A DNA stretch of 64,000 nucleotides from Pseudanabaena biceps (GCA_013361095.1 JAATWA010000001.1:1776501-1840500); one strand, 5' to 3'. Shown: positions 1-8,541, counted from the stretch's first letter. A program made the numbers and translations. Notes: a model not told the origin generated them from the sequence alone.

Positions 1-2540
1 CCGCGATCGGGTGTTTCTGGATTGTAATATTCATCGCGATAGAGATTAATCACCAAATCTGCATCCTGTTCGATAGAGCCAGATTCTCTCAAATCAGAAA
101 GCATCGGACGCTTATTAGTTCTTGCTTCTACCCCACGACTCAATTGGGATAGCGCGATTACAGGGACATTTAATTCACGGGCAAGCGCTTTGAGCGATCG
201 CGTAATTCTCGAAATTTCTTGCACTCGATTGTCAGACCCAGAGCCTTCCATTAGTTGCAAATAATCAATCAAAATTAGACCTAACACTCCTCCTTTTTCC
301 GATTGTAAACGTCGAGCCTTAGACCGTAATTCTGTAATTGGCGGATTAGGCGTATCGTCAATAAATAGAGGTAATTCCGATAGTCCACTAATTGCCATAG
401 CGACAGTTCCCCATTCATTTTCGCTAATCTGTCCCGTGCGAAGTCGATTACTATCAATACCCATATCACTAGAACGGACTTTAGATTGACTTGCCAAAAG
501 TCGATAAACCAACTGTTCTTTGGACATTTCTAGGCTAAAAATTGCCACAGGCAAGCGATGGATCTCTGCCATTTTGCGGGCTATTTCTAGACCAAAAGCC
601 GTATTATGCACACAAGTATCATTGGCAACGAAATTGTGGCTTTCAGGAATTGTCAAATCATAAACTTGCTTCTCACCAACGAACTCGATCGCAGTAATTT
701 TGTCCCAGTAGATATCACTAGTAGCAAGATTTTGTAATGATAAACAATTTACGGCTGTAGCTAGTTTTAATAATCTCTCTCTGGTAGGAGCGCGTTTACC
801 CACATGGATATTGGAACCATTAATACCTGCTGTTTCTGCCAAGTTCTTCCAAGATTGATCACCTTTCGCGATTGTCAAACTATGCCAAATCTCCAGAGGG
901 ATTAAATCTGTATTAGTTTGGTAGCGCTTAGTATTTAAGGCTAATTTAGCTCTGTCAACAGCATCTTCTTTGCCAAAAATACCAATTTCATCAATTAAAG
1001 TTTTTAATGACAAAGCATCAGTAATATCTAATTGCCAACAGTAACGAATTTCTTCTTTGTATCTAACCGACTTCTGTTTAAGTTTGGCAATAATACCAAA
1101 CCGTAGTAATAGATGTTGTACTTGACGTGCTAACTTTTCGCTGACAGTAGCATAGCCTGCTTGTACTTGACCACTACTTAAAACAGACATCCAGCCATCA
1201 GTAGATAATAATCGATTTAAAAAGATTGCAACTAAAGTTTTTTCTAAGCTGAAAACAAATTCTGGAATAAATTTGCCGTGAGAATTTTTACCCCAAACTT
1301 TTAAATCCCTTAGCCAGTTAATTAAAGGATTCCCAAAACCTCTTTGTTTTGAGGTAACATGAAACGTTGTAGCGCGATTGCCATGATTCTCACTCCTTAC
1401 TTTTAAGCTAGAAGAGAATTGTTCTACTGCTCCAATAAAATCATCTTGAATTTTAGGATTTATATTCGTAAACTCAGGACTGGTTTGAGTTAAACAACCA
1501 TCTCCCAATAGATAGGCTAAGAGTTTAATTTCACAGGCAGGACGACATTCTGTTCCAAAAACCGCGATCTGACGCGGAACGGCAATTTTATCGCCCACGC
1601 ATAATTTACCTAGTTGCTGCCAACCTGAGATCGTTAAAAATGGATGGGTCAACGTTGTTTCAATCTGTCGCCCTAAAGCCGTTGTCACCCGAAATACGGG
1701 TTTGATACCATCATCAATAAAAGCTGATGGTTGCGTTAAAAGAAGCCGCCAATTCGCTCCTAAAGTCAATAGATTTGGTTTAGTTTGATTTTGTTGATAT
1801 TGCTGATAAATAGTTTCGATAGTGCTGATACTGCCATCAGCTAAAACTATTTCGCTATCAAAGGCTAGACATTTTCCCATTGACGGCCGCCCCGCGAGAA
1901 CAATCAGATCCGATCGCTGTAAACCATTGGTCATCGCATCGAAATCGTAAAATCCTGTAATTAGTCCTGTGGCGGTCGAGTTGCCAGTGCCGAGGGAATT
2001 AAAGCGATTTTCTAACTCATAAAAGGTTTTGGTGAGAATATCTGCCGCAGGAACTAGTCCTTGCTGAGCGCGAGATTGAGTGACCGCAAAAATCTTTTGT
2101 TCCGATTGATCGAGGAGTTGTGCTAGTTCAATTTCATTGCTATAGCTGATGTCAACTACACCTCTGGCGGCTTCGGCAAGTTTACGCCGCGCATATTTGT
2201 CAGCAACTAATTGAGCATAAAAGTCGATGTTTACCGCACTCACAGTGCGATCGCAAAGTTGGGCAATTTTAGTTTGACCACCAATTTTTTCGAGCATATC
2301 GCGATCGCTGAGCCATGTGGTCAAGCTCATCATGTCCGTGGGATTAGACTGGTTATGCAACAATAAACAAGCCCGAAAAATCTCTTGATGTGCCGCCACA
2401 TAGAACATTTCAGGTCGTAGGGTATCGAGTACTCTCGACACCGCCTCTGGATCGATCAAGATCCCGCCCAAGACAGCCTCTTCTGCTTCAATATTCTGAG
2501 GTGGTAAGCGATCGCTGATCGATTCAAAGTCTTTGCTCAT
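1..2540 (-). CDS. dnaB: Replicative DNA helicase DnaB, intein-containing, 3' end cut by window edge
   Basis: DnaB is the hexameric helicase that unwinds DNA at the replication fork. Translating the minus strand from ATG at 2538-2540 gives a start like MSKDFESISDRLPPQ and an N-terminal domain with EEAVLGGILID. Codons 1-223 run to the Walker A motif GRPSMGK; an intein occupies codons 224-646; the RecA-like ATPase resumes with TAFGLEIARKMAE and continues through the Walker B region LILIDYLQLM and ESGSIEQDADLV to about codon 846 at the window edge. About 45 C-terminal residues should lie outside the window. No frameshift is seen in extein or intein. The reading frame stays open over the whole stretch, so the host protein should be restored by splicing. 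The identification is very secure. Confidence 0.96.
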   Translation of the reverse strand, partial: MSKDFESISDRLPPQNIEAEEAVLGGILIDPEAVSRVLDTLRPEMFYVAAHQEIFRACLLLHNQSNPTDMMSLTTWLSDRDMLEKIGGQTKIAQLCDRTVSAVNIDFYAQLVADKYARRKLAEAARGVVDISYSNEIELAQLLDQSEQKIFAVTQSRAQQGLVPAADILTKTFYELENRFNSLGTGNSTATGLITGFYDFDAMTNGLQRSDLIVLAGRPSMGKCLAFDSEIVLADGSISTIETIYQQYQQNQTKPNLLTLGANWRLLLTQPSAFIDDGIKPVFRVTTALGRQIETTLTHPFLTISGWQQLGKLCVGDKIAVPRQIAVFGTECRPACEIKLLAYLLGDGCLTQTSPEFTNINPKIQDDFIGAVEQFSSSLKVRSENHGNRATTFHVTSKQRGFGNPLINWLRDLKVWGKNSHGKFIPEFVFSLEKTLVAIFLNRLLSTDGWMSVLSSGQVQAGYATVSEKLARQVQHLLLRFGIIAKLKQKSVRYKEEIRYCWQLDITDALSLKTLIDEIGIFGKEDAVDRAKLALNTKRYQTNTDLIPLEIWHSLTIAKGDQSWKNLAETAGINGSNIHVGKRAPTRERLLKLATAVNCLSLQNLATSDIYWDKITAIEFVGEKQVYDLTIPESHNFVANDTCVHNTAFGLEIARKMAEIHRLPVAIFSLEMSKEQLVYRLLASQSKVRSSDMGIDSNRLRTGQISENEWGTVAMAISGLSELPLFIDDTPNPPITELRSKARRLQSEKGGVLGLILIDYLQLMEGSGSDNRVQEISRITRSLKALARELNVPVIALSQLSRGVEARTNKRPMLSDLRESGSIEQDADLVINLYRDEYYNPETPDR
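603..1871 (-). other. DnaB intein with LAGLIDADG-type endonuclease domain
   Basis: A 423-residue intein is inserted after the Walker A lysine (GRPSMGK | C...N | TAFGL), the same site as the known Synechocystis DnaB intein. The N-terminal splicing block starts CLAFDSEIVLADGS with nucleophile Cys1. Block B shows TLTH around residues 73-76. The C-terminal block reads VYDLTIPESHNFVAND and ends HN, with Thr as the first C-extein residue. Two dodecapeptide-like motifs, LLAYLLGDG (about 117-125) and LLSTDGWM (about 221-228), indicate a homing-endonuclease domain that looks intact. Boundaries were set by restoring the canonical GRPSMGKT helicase motif. Confidence 0.93.
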
Positions 2541-2573
2541 ATTGAGAGTTCATCACTACGGGATAAGAGATAT

Positions 2574-2626
2574 AACAGGAAGAAAGTAAGTGGGGCGCGA
2601 TGCGCCCCACTTACTTTCTTCCTGTT
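2574..2626. repeat. Class 1 GC-core hairpin
   Basis: A 25-bp perfect inverted repeat with a 3-base GAT loop and core GGGGCGC/GCGCCCC. It lies 34 bp upstream of the dnaB start. Confidence 0.9.
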
Positions 2627-2708
2627 GATGCTGACAATAGCTTAATTTAAAGTGAGTGACACAGCGCTTTAAATTAGTTATAGCGAGTACGGGATTGTTT
2701 CCCCGCCT

Positions 2709-2798
2709 TCGGCTCGCTAGGCATAATTGAAAAAGCCAAAACCTGTAGCGCACGCTGCGCCTGCGCTACAGGTTTTGGTAATTGCGCTAGCTACTTAC
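2709..2798. repeat. Class 2 (TAGCTAGGC-end) MITE-like element, copy 1
   Basis: The left end reads GCTAGGCATAATT and the right end, on the other strand, TAGCTAGCGCAATTA. The centre is a strong hairpin at 2736-2778 with CCAAAACCTGTAGCG arms. It ends 38 bp upstream of the next gene start. Confidence 0.75.
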
Positions 2799-2836
2799 CA
2801 AAGTTGTCGAACTTGATCAAATAAGTCTAGATTGGG

Positions 2837-4354
2837 ATGGATATGGGATTTGCAGAAGTATCTATTTTAGTGATGGTGGGCTGTGTGACAGCTTGGCGAT
2901 TGCAAGGATTAGTAAGGAGTCAGAAGCAAATATTCGGTCTATGGCTAGTAGCGATTATCTTGCCAAGTTTAGCGATCGCTTGGATCACCTTAAGCCGCAC
3001 TGACTTACCCCTAGCTTTTGTGGTGGTGACTTTTTTATTTTGTATTTGGTATAGCAAGCAATCTCTGACAACCAATCCTAATGATTCTGATTATATTCAT
3101 GACCAGAGACTTCCTAAACTGACAGACAAAGAAGCCAAGCAACTCAAAGCCTGTTTCTCCCCAACAATTTATCAATTGCGCGACTTAGAATATCGAGATC
3201 CTGAAATCTACTGTCGTGGCAACCTGCGATCGCGCAATTACAAATATGCCTACGAAACCATTAATCAAAATATTCAAGCCGTATTTGGCGATCGCTTTAC
3301 TTGTTATTTACAAGAAAGTCCCCTTGAAAATTCAGGAGTAAGCTTTGGCAATCTAACCAGTGACCAAGAAAACTCAACTCAATATTGCTTTTACTTAATC
3401 CCTAACTCTAATTCAACTATATCTAATGGCTCTCGCCAAAGATGGCTGCTGAGTATTGCCACAATTATACTGACAGCCTTTGCCATCCTAGCCGCAGGCG
3501 CAAAAATCACCGAACTTGAAGATCTCACTCTAGCTAACCTGCAAGGCGGCATTCCCTACCTAGCGGGATTAGCCAGCACTCTCATCGCCAAGGCGATCGC
3601 CCAATTTTATCTCTGTAAAAAATATCAACTCCCTTTTGAGATGCCGATCCTATTGCCATCTTTGAGCGGCTTTGGGCTATTGAGTAGCATCAGAACTAAC
3701 CTTGTTTTACCTAATAAAAGTCATCCCCAACAGCGCCGCATTCTGTTTGATCTTGCTGTATTTCCCAATCTGGCAAGTTTAGTTGTTTCGGTGGTTTTAT
3801 TAATTCTTGGTAACTGGCTGCTCGTGCCGACCAATTCCGTCATTAATGATCCGATGTCTTCCCCTTTGCTGCTGCCCAATCTAGGCAGCTTTGAGCTTAA
3901 AAATTCAATTTTTGTAGATATTATCCACAACACCCTGCAACTATTTGCCCCTGCTACTAATTTAAGTTTGTCTGCAAATATTGATCCGCTAGCGATCCCC
4001 AAGCTTCTCTCGCCCTTAACCTTAGCTGGATGGTCTGGGCTAGCAATCGCCGCTTTGCAGTTACTACCCTTTGACTTGCTGGATGGTGGCAATATGGCGA
4101 TCGGCATGTTTGGACATCGCCAAGCTACACAGATAGCAAAAATTGCCCGCATCATCTTATTAGCGATCGCCTTCCTAATCCAGCCTTGGCTAAGAATCTA
4201 TAGTCTTCTGTTGTTTGCGCTGCCCACACCGAGTCCCTTAGTCAACAATGAAGGGCTAGAAATTGACAAATATCGAGACTTGTTGGGGCTAATTTTAATG
4301 GCGATCGCTTTGCTGATATTGCTCCCATCACCAAAATCGTTGCTTTGGCAATAA
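2837..4354 (+). CDS. Site-2 protease (M50/EGY-like) family membrane protein with degenerate active site
   Basis: A 505-residue polytopic protein resembling EGY-type intramembrane metalloproteases. The soluble part around residues 100-195 contains YCRGNLRSRNYKYAYE and GDRFTCYL, matching the domain that precedes the membrane core in EGY proteins. The core follows: a helix from about 205, LPFEMPILLPSLSGFG, RRILFDLAVFPN, and finally LLPFDLLDGG (LDGG at 415-418). Where a zinc-binding HExxH is expected the sequence reads AKAIAQ (251-256), and no HExxH occurs anywhere in the protein. The asparagine of the usual NxxPxxxLDG motif is Gln. It is therefore probably a pseudoprotease, like plant EGY3, rather than an active enzyme. 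Its ATG start lies 38 bp after a repeat element. Confidence 0.75.
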   Translation: MDMGFAEVSILVMVGCVTAWRLQGLVRSQKQIFGLWLVAIILPSLAIAWITLSRTDLPLAFVVVTFLFCIWYSKQSLTTNPNDSDYIHDQRLPKLTDKEAKQLKACFSPTIYQLRDLEYRDPEIYCRGNLRSRNYKYAYETINQNIQAVFGDRFTCYLQESPLENSGVSFGNLTSDQENSTQYCFYLIPNSNSTISNGSRQRWLLSIATIILTAFAILAAGAKITELEDLTLANLQGGIPYLAGLASTLIAKAIAQFYLCKKYQLPFEMPILLPSLSGFGLLSSIRTNLVLPNKSHPQQRRILFDLAVFPNLASLVVSVVLLILGNWLLVPTNSVINDPMSSPLLLPNLGSFELKNSIFVDIIHNTLQLFAPATNLSLSANIDPLAIPKLLSPLTLAGWSGLAIAALQLLPFDLLDGGNMAIGMFGHRQATQIAKIARIILLAIAFLIQPWLRIYSLLLFALPTPSPLVNNEGLEIDKYRDLLGLILMAIALLILLPSPKSLLWQ

Positions 4355-4361
4355 AGAACAG

Positions 4362-4414
4362 AACCGAAAGAAGCTGATTCGCGCGCTTTGCGCGCGAATC
4401 AGCTTCTTTCGGTT
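4362..4414. repeat. Class 1 hairpin after the site-2 protease relative
   Basis: A 25-bp perfect stem with TTT loop; the core GCGCGC-TTT-GCGCGC is flanked by AACCGAAAGAAGCTGATTC arms. It begins 8 bp after the stop codon and ends in a short T run, so it may also end transcription. Confidence 0.9.
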
Positions 4415-4522
4415 TTATAGCCTACCTACTTAGTCTTCAGCGTTAAAACATCAAAATCACTTTCACCATGAAAATTGCCATAAAAATTATAGACAGTTTG
4501 ATTAAAAGTCAGCTTTCGCTGA

Positions 4523-4615
4523 TAAGTATCTGAGCATAATTAAAAGCCAGCGTCAAAAGCTGTGGCGCAAGCTGTGAGTACGCCACAGCTTGTAGAGTTT
4601 GCGCCTAGATACTTA
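4523..4615. repeat. Class 2 MITE-like element, copy 2
   Basis: The left end is AGTATCTGAGCATAATTAAA and the right end, complemented, GTAAGTATCTAGGCGCAAA. The centre forms an AGCTGTGGCG/CGCCACAGCT hairpin. It lies about 145 bp upstream of the following ATG. Confidence 0.75.
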
Positions 4616-4759
4616 CTAGCTACTTATATAGAGGCTAACTTTTTGGTTTTCTTTTAAATTTCAAAGTGTAAATGTGATTTTAGGATTATTATTAACCTTG
4701 GCATTAGGTAGCTACGATTTGTTGCTACTGGTAACATCAGTTAAGTCAACAGTAGATAA

Positions 4760-5416
4760 ATGTTCATCCTGAAGCGCCAAGACGTTGAAATAGTCAACGT
4801 CCAAAACCCACAAAATAAAGATCAACAAATACCGATTTTGCAGTATCAGGGGCAAACATTTCGGTTGCTCAATATGTTCGGCGATAATCGAGATGAAGCT
4901 CTAGCTCTGTGGCGCGACTTGACTGACAACAAAGGCAAAGCTTGCGTACTACTGGAGGAGCCTCAACGCTTTAGTGTGTGGGGACGAGTCAAGCTTGACC
5001 AAATTTCTACAACTAAAAATGTCAGTTCTTCTGCGGGAACACACCTAGTTCAAGGCTGTTTACTGATATTGCAAGCTGTCTACTTGGATATCGAAGATCT
5101 CCTCGGTGCAAGACAATCAGTTTCTTTTAAGCAGGATTTACTAAAATTTATGCAGCAAGGCAAGTTTGCCCAAGTCGAAAATCTTCAAGCCGTAGAAGCA
5201 GTGTTGTCAATCAATCCGCTCAACAGTGTGCAGATTCCCAACTGGGACGAAAGCAAATTGCAAATGCTGCTAACTGAAGTTCATCGACTTGCCTACTCCT
5301 ATTTTGGTAATGCTAGCTTTGTTGACAGCGCGATCGAAGCTCTCTCTGAATTACCTGAAGCCGCATCTGTGAATGCTTGGCTCCAAAAAATACCCAAGGG
5401 TAAACTTTGGCGCTAA
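4760..5416 (+). CDS. Npun_F0813-like conserved cyanobacterial protein
   Basis: A 218-residue soluble protein starting MFILKRQDVEIVNVQ. The segments GQTFRLLNMFGDNRDEALA, LWRDLTDNKGKACVLLEEP and RFSVWGRVKLDQ match my memory of the cyanobacterial family named Npun_F0813. No signal peptide, membrane helix or catalytic motif is visible. Length is normal for the family. The function is unknown. It stands alone on the plus strand, preceded by an AT-rich leader carrying a repeat element and followed 115 bp later by a membrane protein gene on the same strand. Confidence 0.7.
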   Translation: MFILKRQDVEIVNVQNPQNKDQQIPILQYQGQTFRLLNMFGDNRDEALALWRDLTDNKGKACVLLEEPQRFSVWGRVKLDQISTTKNVSSSAGTHLVQGCLLILQAVYLDIEDLLGARQSVSFKQDLLKFMQQGKFAQVENLQAVEAVLSINPLNSVQIPNWDESKLQMLLTEVHRLAYSYFGNASFVDSAIEALSELPEAASVNAWLQKIPKGKLWR

Positions 5417-5531
5417 TGTAATCTATGGTTTGCCTCTATCTCGCGTTAGAGTGCTTTCAGTAATATATTTGCCATCCTAATCATATTTAAAAAATCACAT
5501 TTCCTATGATTGTAGTCAAGGTTCAAGGTAT

Positions 5532-6467
5532 ATGAGTAGAGCCAAATCTTCCGCTCCCTCAGGGATTTCCACCCAATCTATTGTCTGGGCAGCGATCGCA
5601 TGGGCAGCCATGGCTTTAATGTTTTACCTATTTCTGAGCGCCCCAACTGAAGGTCCTCATATCATCAAGCCTGAGGAATGTGAAAAGGTAGTCAAGGATT
5701 TTATCGTTAGACCAAACTGGTATCGAATCGGTACATATATTTTTCAGACTGTAGCGATCGCTTGTTCAGGACTATTGTGCTTACGCAACTGGCGTAGCCC
5801 CAAAATCCTTAGTGGGCGGATTGTTTGGCTGGGCTTGGGTCTTGGCATTATCTCTTGGGGAATTGGCAATTTAATTTTTGGATATTTAGATTTTCAATAT
5901 CAAAGCGGTTTAATTGAAGGTGGAGTTAAAGGTGCAAAGGATCTAGTTAATACCTTCCCCTCGATCGCAGACATCTTTTTTACAGCCACCTATGTTTTTT
6001 TGGCATGGGGTATGGCAATGTCGGTAATCGGTCGCAGGCTAAATCTTTATCCTAAGCAATGGGCAATCGTTGGAGCCGTTGCTTTTGTGGGCATTGTTTT
6101 AGCAGCCTATGTTACCTTTGGCGTAGGTGGCGGGTTTAGCCTAAATTCAGGCAAAATCCTCAACATTATTTATGCGCTAGGTGATATCTGGTTACTGATT
6201 GTGGCAACAATCCTATTGTTGGCTTTTTGGGGTGGTAAAGCAGCTCAATCTTGGCGACTACTGGGTGGTGCAGGTATTGCCATGTTTTTAAGCGATCTAT
6301 GGTTTAACTACAGCATCAATACTAGTGATATATGTAAAGCTAAACCCTATCAAAGTGGAGAGCCTGCTGAATTTTTCTGGATTCTGGCTTTCTTGCTGTG
6401 GGGTACAGCTGCCGCCTTAGAATTCGATTTGTCATCTCGCGCCACGACGCGGAGTCGGCGAGGTTAA
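5532..6467 (+). CDS. Hypothetical eight-helix membrane protein
   Basis: A 311-residue protein with about eight hydrophobic helices, for example SIVWAAIAWAAMALMFYLFL, IVWLGLGLGIISWGIGNLIF and FFWILAFLLWGTAAALEF. I do not recognise the family. The last residues, roughly SSRATTRSRRG, are hydrophilic, basic and unlike the rest. They are encoded by an imperfect GC palindrome (about 6436-6462), which suggests that repeat DNA has supplied the C-terminus. The stop codon is the first base group of a hairpin terminator. Start ATG at 5532. The two cysteines in the first loop and last loop (EECEK, DICKAK) could pair if both face the periplasm. Confidence 0.7.
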   Translation: MSRAKSSAPSGISTQSIVWAAIAWAAMALMFYLFLSAPTEGPHIIKPEECEKVVKDFIVRPNWYRIGTYIFQTVAIACSGLLCLRNWRSPKILSGRIVWLGLGLGIISWGIGNLIFGYLDFQYQSGLIEGGVKGAKDLVNTFPSIADIFFTATYVFLAWGMAMSVIGRRLNLYPKQWAIVGAVAFVGIVLAAYVTFGVGGGFSLNSGKILNIIYALGDIWLLIVATILLLAFWGGKAAQSWRLLGGAGIAMFLSDLWFNYSINTSDICKAKPYQSGEPAEFFWILAFLLWGTAAALEFDLSSRATTRSRRG

Positions 6468-6504
6468 AAAAAAGAGTAATAGCGCCGCTATTACTCTTTT
6501 TTTT
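6466..6504. terminator. Bidirectional hairpin terminator
   Basis: A 19-bp perfect stem (AAAAAAAAGAGTAATAGCG and complement) with a one-base loop and runs of eight A and eight T at its two ends. It can act as an intrinsic terminator on both strands. The preceding stop codon overlaps its left edge. Confidence 0.85.
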
Positions 6505-6554
6505 CAATCATTGTCGAGAACATTGGCTCACGCGAAATAGCAAAGCAAGTTTTG

Positions 6555-6609
6555 AAAAACCAAGAAGCAGGTTGCGGCGCTTTGCGTCGCAACCTGCTTC
6601 TTGGTTTTT
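6555..6609. repeat. Class 1 hairpin overlapping a stop codon
   Basis: A stem of about 22 bp with AAAAACCAAGAAGCAGGTTG arms and core GCGGCGC-TTT-GCGTCGC. Its right edge overlaps the TAA stop of the minus-strand sugar transferase (6608-6610), so it sits exactly at a convergent gene end. Confidence 0.9.
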
Positions 6610-7300
6610 AGTAAGCACCTTTTCCCTTAGGAAATATGACTACCCCAATCGTCTTTAAAATTAACTTCATATCAAGCCCTAGACTCATTAATCTCACATA
6701 GCTGGCATCAAGCTGCACTCGCCTATCATAGGGAATATCATTGCGCCCTGACACTTGCCATAGCCCTGCGATGCCAGGACGGACACTCAGCACCCGATCA
6801 ATTGCCGAACCATATTTAATAAGTTCAGCTTGTACTAGCGGTCTTGGCCCCACAACACTCATATCTCCCATCAAGACATTCCAAAATTGAGGCAACTCGT
6901 CTAAGCTAGTTATTCTCAAAAACTTTCCGATTTTGGTGATTCTTGGGTCTTGCTTGAGCTTAAAAGATGATTCATATTCAGCGCGACTAATCGGACAAGA
7001 ACTAAGATATTCTTCAAGTAATTGCTCTGCCCCATCGATCATTGTTCTAAACTTAATGCAGTTAAACTGCCTTCCTCCCAAGCCAACCCTCGGATGGATA
7101 TACAAAACAGATCCTTGAGAACTAGCCAAAATCAGGCAAGCAATGCCTAAGTAAATTGGAGAAAGTATACTTAACACCACTAGTGAGAATGCAATGTCAA
7201 GACTTCTTTTTCCCCAAATTGCATAGTGATCAGTTCGCTCTGTATTAGATTTCTTTGCTCGTGATCTTAATGCACCGTTTGCTTTGCTTCTTGTAATCAT
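6608..7300 (-). CDS. Bacterial sugar transferase (undecaprenyl-phosphate sugar-1-phosphate transferase family)
   Basis: An initiating enzyme that loads a sugar phosphate onto a lipid carrier for polysaccharide export. A single N-terminal helix, RSLDIAFSLVVLSILSPIYL, is followed by the conserved core: VGLGGRQFNCIKFRTM, DPRITKIGKFLRITSLDELPQ, FWNVLMGDMSVVGPRP and RPGIAGLWQVSGRN. At about 230 residues it is the short form without the extra N-terminal helices of WbaP. The open frame extends to a TTG at 7342, but that would overlap the divergent holA start. The ATG at 7298-7300 with AGAG upstream is preferred. No glycosyltransferase neighbours are present, so its polymer is unknown. Confidence 0.9.
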   Translation of the reverse strand: MITRSKANGALRSRAKKSNTERTDHYAIWGKRSLDIAFSLVVLSILSPIYLGIACLILASSQGSVLYIHPRVGLGGRQFNCIKFRTMIDGAEQLLEEYLSSCPISRAEYESSFKLKQDPRITKIGKFLRITSLDELPQFWNVLMGDMSVVGPRPLVQAELIKYGSAIDRVLSVRPGIAGLWQVSGRNDIPYDRRVQLDASYVRLMSLGLDMKLILKTIGVVIFPKGKGAY

Positions 7301-7341
7301 CAAATCTCTACACCACACCACATAGTTGGAATAATCATACA

Positions 7342-8325
7342 ATGCCTGTCTACTTTTATTGGGGAGATGATGACTATCAAATAAGCCAAGGTGTCAAAAA
7401 ACTAATTGATACCTATACTGATCCGATGTGGCGAGATTTTAACTACGCTAAAGTCACGGCAACTGGCGAATTAGAAATCATGGATGGGCTTAATCAAGCT
7501 GTGACCGCTCCTTTTGGCATGGGAAGTCGGCTAACTTGGTTAGTGGATACAGCGATCGCCCAGCGATGTTCTGACTCGCTATTATCAGAATTAGAAAGAA
7601 CTTTTAAAGTTTTGCCTGAACATTCACACCTCTTATTTACTGCATCAAATAAACCAGATGGTAGGGCTAAATCTACTAAGTTAATTCAAAAATATGCCAA
7701 GGTTTTAGAGTTTTCTTTAATTCCTCCTTGGAAGACTGATGCAGTCGTCCAGTTAGTTAAACAATGTGCCGTAGAAATTAATTTAAAACTATCGAATGAC
7801 GCTGTGGATTTGTTAGTTGATGCAATCGGTAATGATACTCGCCGTTTGACAATGGAGTTGCAAAAATTGCAGCTATCTCATCATGGTAAGACTCAGCCCA
7901 TGACTGCTCAAGAAATTATGCCTTTAGTTCAAGTATCGGCGCACAATAGTTTGCAATTAGCTAGTTCGATCCGATCTGCTGATACTAGCCATGCGCTCTC
8001 GTTGATTGCCGAGTTATTGCGAAATAATGAAGTGGGTTTGCGGATTTGTGCCACTTTAGTGGGGCAGTTTCGCACATGGCTCTGGATCAAGTTGATGCAA
8101 GAGTCTGGCGAACGAGATGATAAGGCGATCGCTGAGGCAGCAGAAATCGGTAATCCAAAACGGGTTTATTTTCTTAAGCAAGAAGTACAGGGGCTAAATA
8201 GTCAAAAGTTAATGCGATCGCTAAGTATTTTATTGCGCTTGGAAGCAGATCTTAAGCATGGCAAAGATGAGACGGCGACATTACAAACTGCAATAATTGA
8301 GCTATGCCAAGCGATGCAAAAATAA
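7342..8325 (+). CDS. holA: DNA polymerase III subunit delta
   Basis: The delta subunit opens the sliding clamp in the clamp-loader complex. The 327-residue product begins MPVYFYWGDDDYQISQG, the usual delta N-terminus, and has the family arrangement of an AAA+-like N-terminal region without Walker motifs, then helical segments such as DTRRLTMELQKLQL, LIAELLRNNEVGLRICATLVGQ and a C-terminal helical domain ending TAIIELCQAMQK. Length is normal. It is divergently placed 41 bp from the sugar transferase ATG and is followed by a 107-bp palindromic element. Confidence 0.92.
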   Translation: MPVYFYWGDDDYQISQGVKKLIDTYTDPMWRDFNYAKVTATGELEIMDGLNQAVTAPFGMGSRLTWLVDTAIAQRCSDSLLSELERTFKVLPEHSHLLFTASNKPDGRAKSTKLIQKYAKVLEFSLIPPWKTDAVVQLVKQCAVEINLKLSNDAVDLLVDAIGNDTRRLTMELQKLQLSHHGKTQPMTAQEIMPLVQVSAHNSLQLASSIRSADTSHALSLIAELLRNNEVGLRICATLVGQFRTWLWIKLMQESGERDDKAIAEAAEIGNPKRVYFLKQEVQGLNSQKLMRSLSILLRLEADLKHGKDETATLQTAIIELCQAMQK

Positions 8326-8328
8326 TTT

Positions 8329-8435
8329 TTACAACGCTTGACACTCAAACCCAAACCACGAATTTTTTTAAAAGTGTTGCTTTGCAACACTTTTAAAAAA
8401 ATTCGTGTAGTTCGTTTAAGCGCAAAGCGTTGTAA
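8329..8435. repeat. Class 3 (TTACAGCGC-end) palindromic element, copy 1
   Basis: A 107-bp near-palindrome centred at 8382. The ends are TTACAACGCT and AGCGTTGTAA, and the centre is GTGTTGC-TTT-GCAACAC with A/T-rich arms. It starts 4 bp after the holA stop. Three more copies occur in the window. Confidence 0.85.
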
Positions 8436-8439
8436 TAGT

Positions 8440-8480
8440 TAGAAAGGAGTGGCGGTGCGAAGCGCCGCCACTCCTTTCTA
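8440..8480. repeat. Class 1 hairpin
   Basis: A stem of about 18 bp with TAGAAAGGAGTGGCGG arms and a short loop. It follows directly on the preceding palindromic element and lies 62 bp upstream of aroB. Confidence 0.85.
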
Positions 8481-8541
8481 GTTTTGCTTGCTATAGCTAC
8501 TTAGTTGCTACGATAGAAACTCAGAGTATTTACCTATAAAC

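Larger units (their letters stand above)
2541..2836. other. Gene-free gap between dnaB and the site-2 protease relative
   Basis: No gene is supported here. The divergent spacer holds one perfect hairpin (2574-2626) and one TAGCTAGGC element (2709-2798). A short open frame at 2556-2753 reads through both repeats and has no recognisable features. Confidence 0.7.
4355..4759. other. 405-bp gene-free gap
   Basis: The gap contains one hairpin (4362-4414), an AT-rich stretch (about 4420-4520) in which I see nothing, one TAGCTAGGC element (4523-4615) and about 145 bp of AT-rich leader before the next gene. Confidence 0.7.

Noticed and set aside
3921..3929. Perfect DnaA-box-like TTATCCACA
   Set aside because: It is a single copy inside a coding region far from dnaA; no cluster of boxes and no AT-rich unwinding region nearby, so no origin is claimed.
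3721..4155. Open frame of 144 codons on the minus strand
   Set aside because: It lies wholly inside the site-2 protease relative in another frame, lacks protein-family features and has no ribosome site; treated as a shadow.
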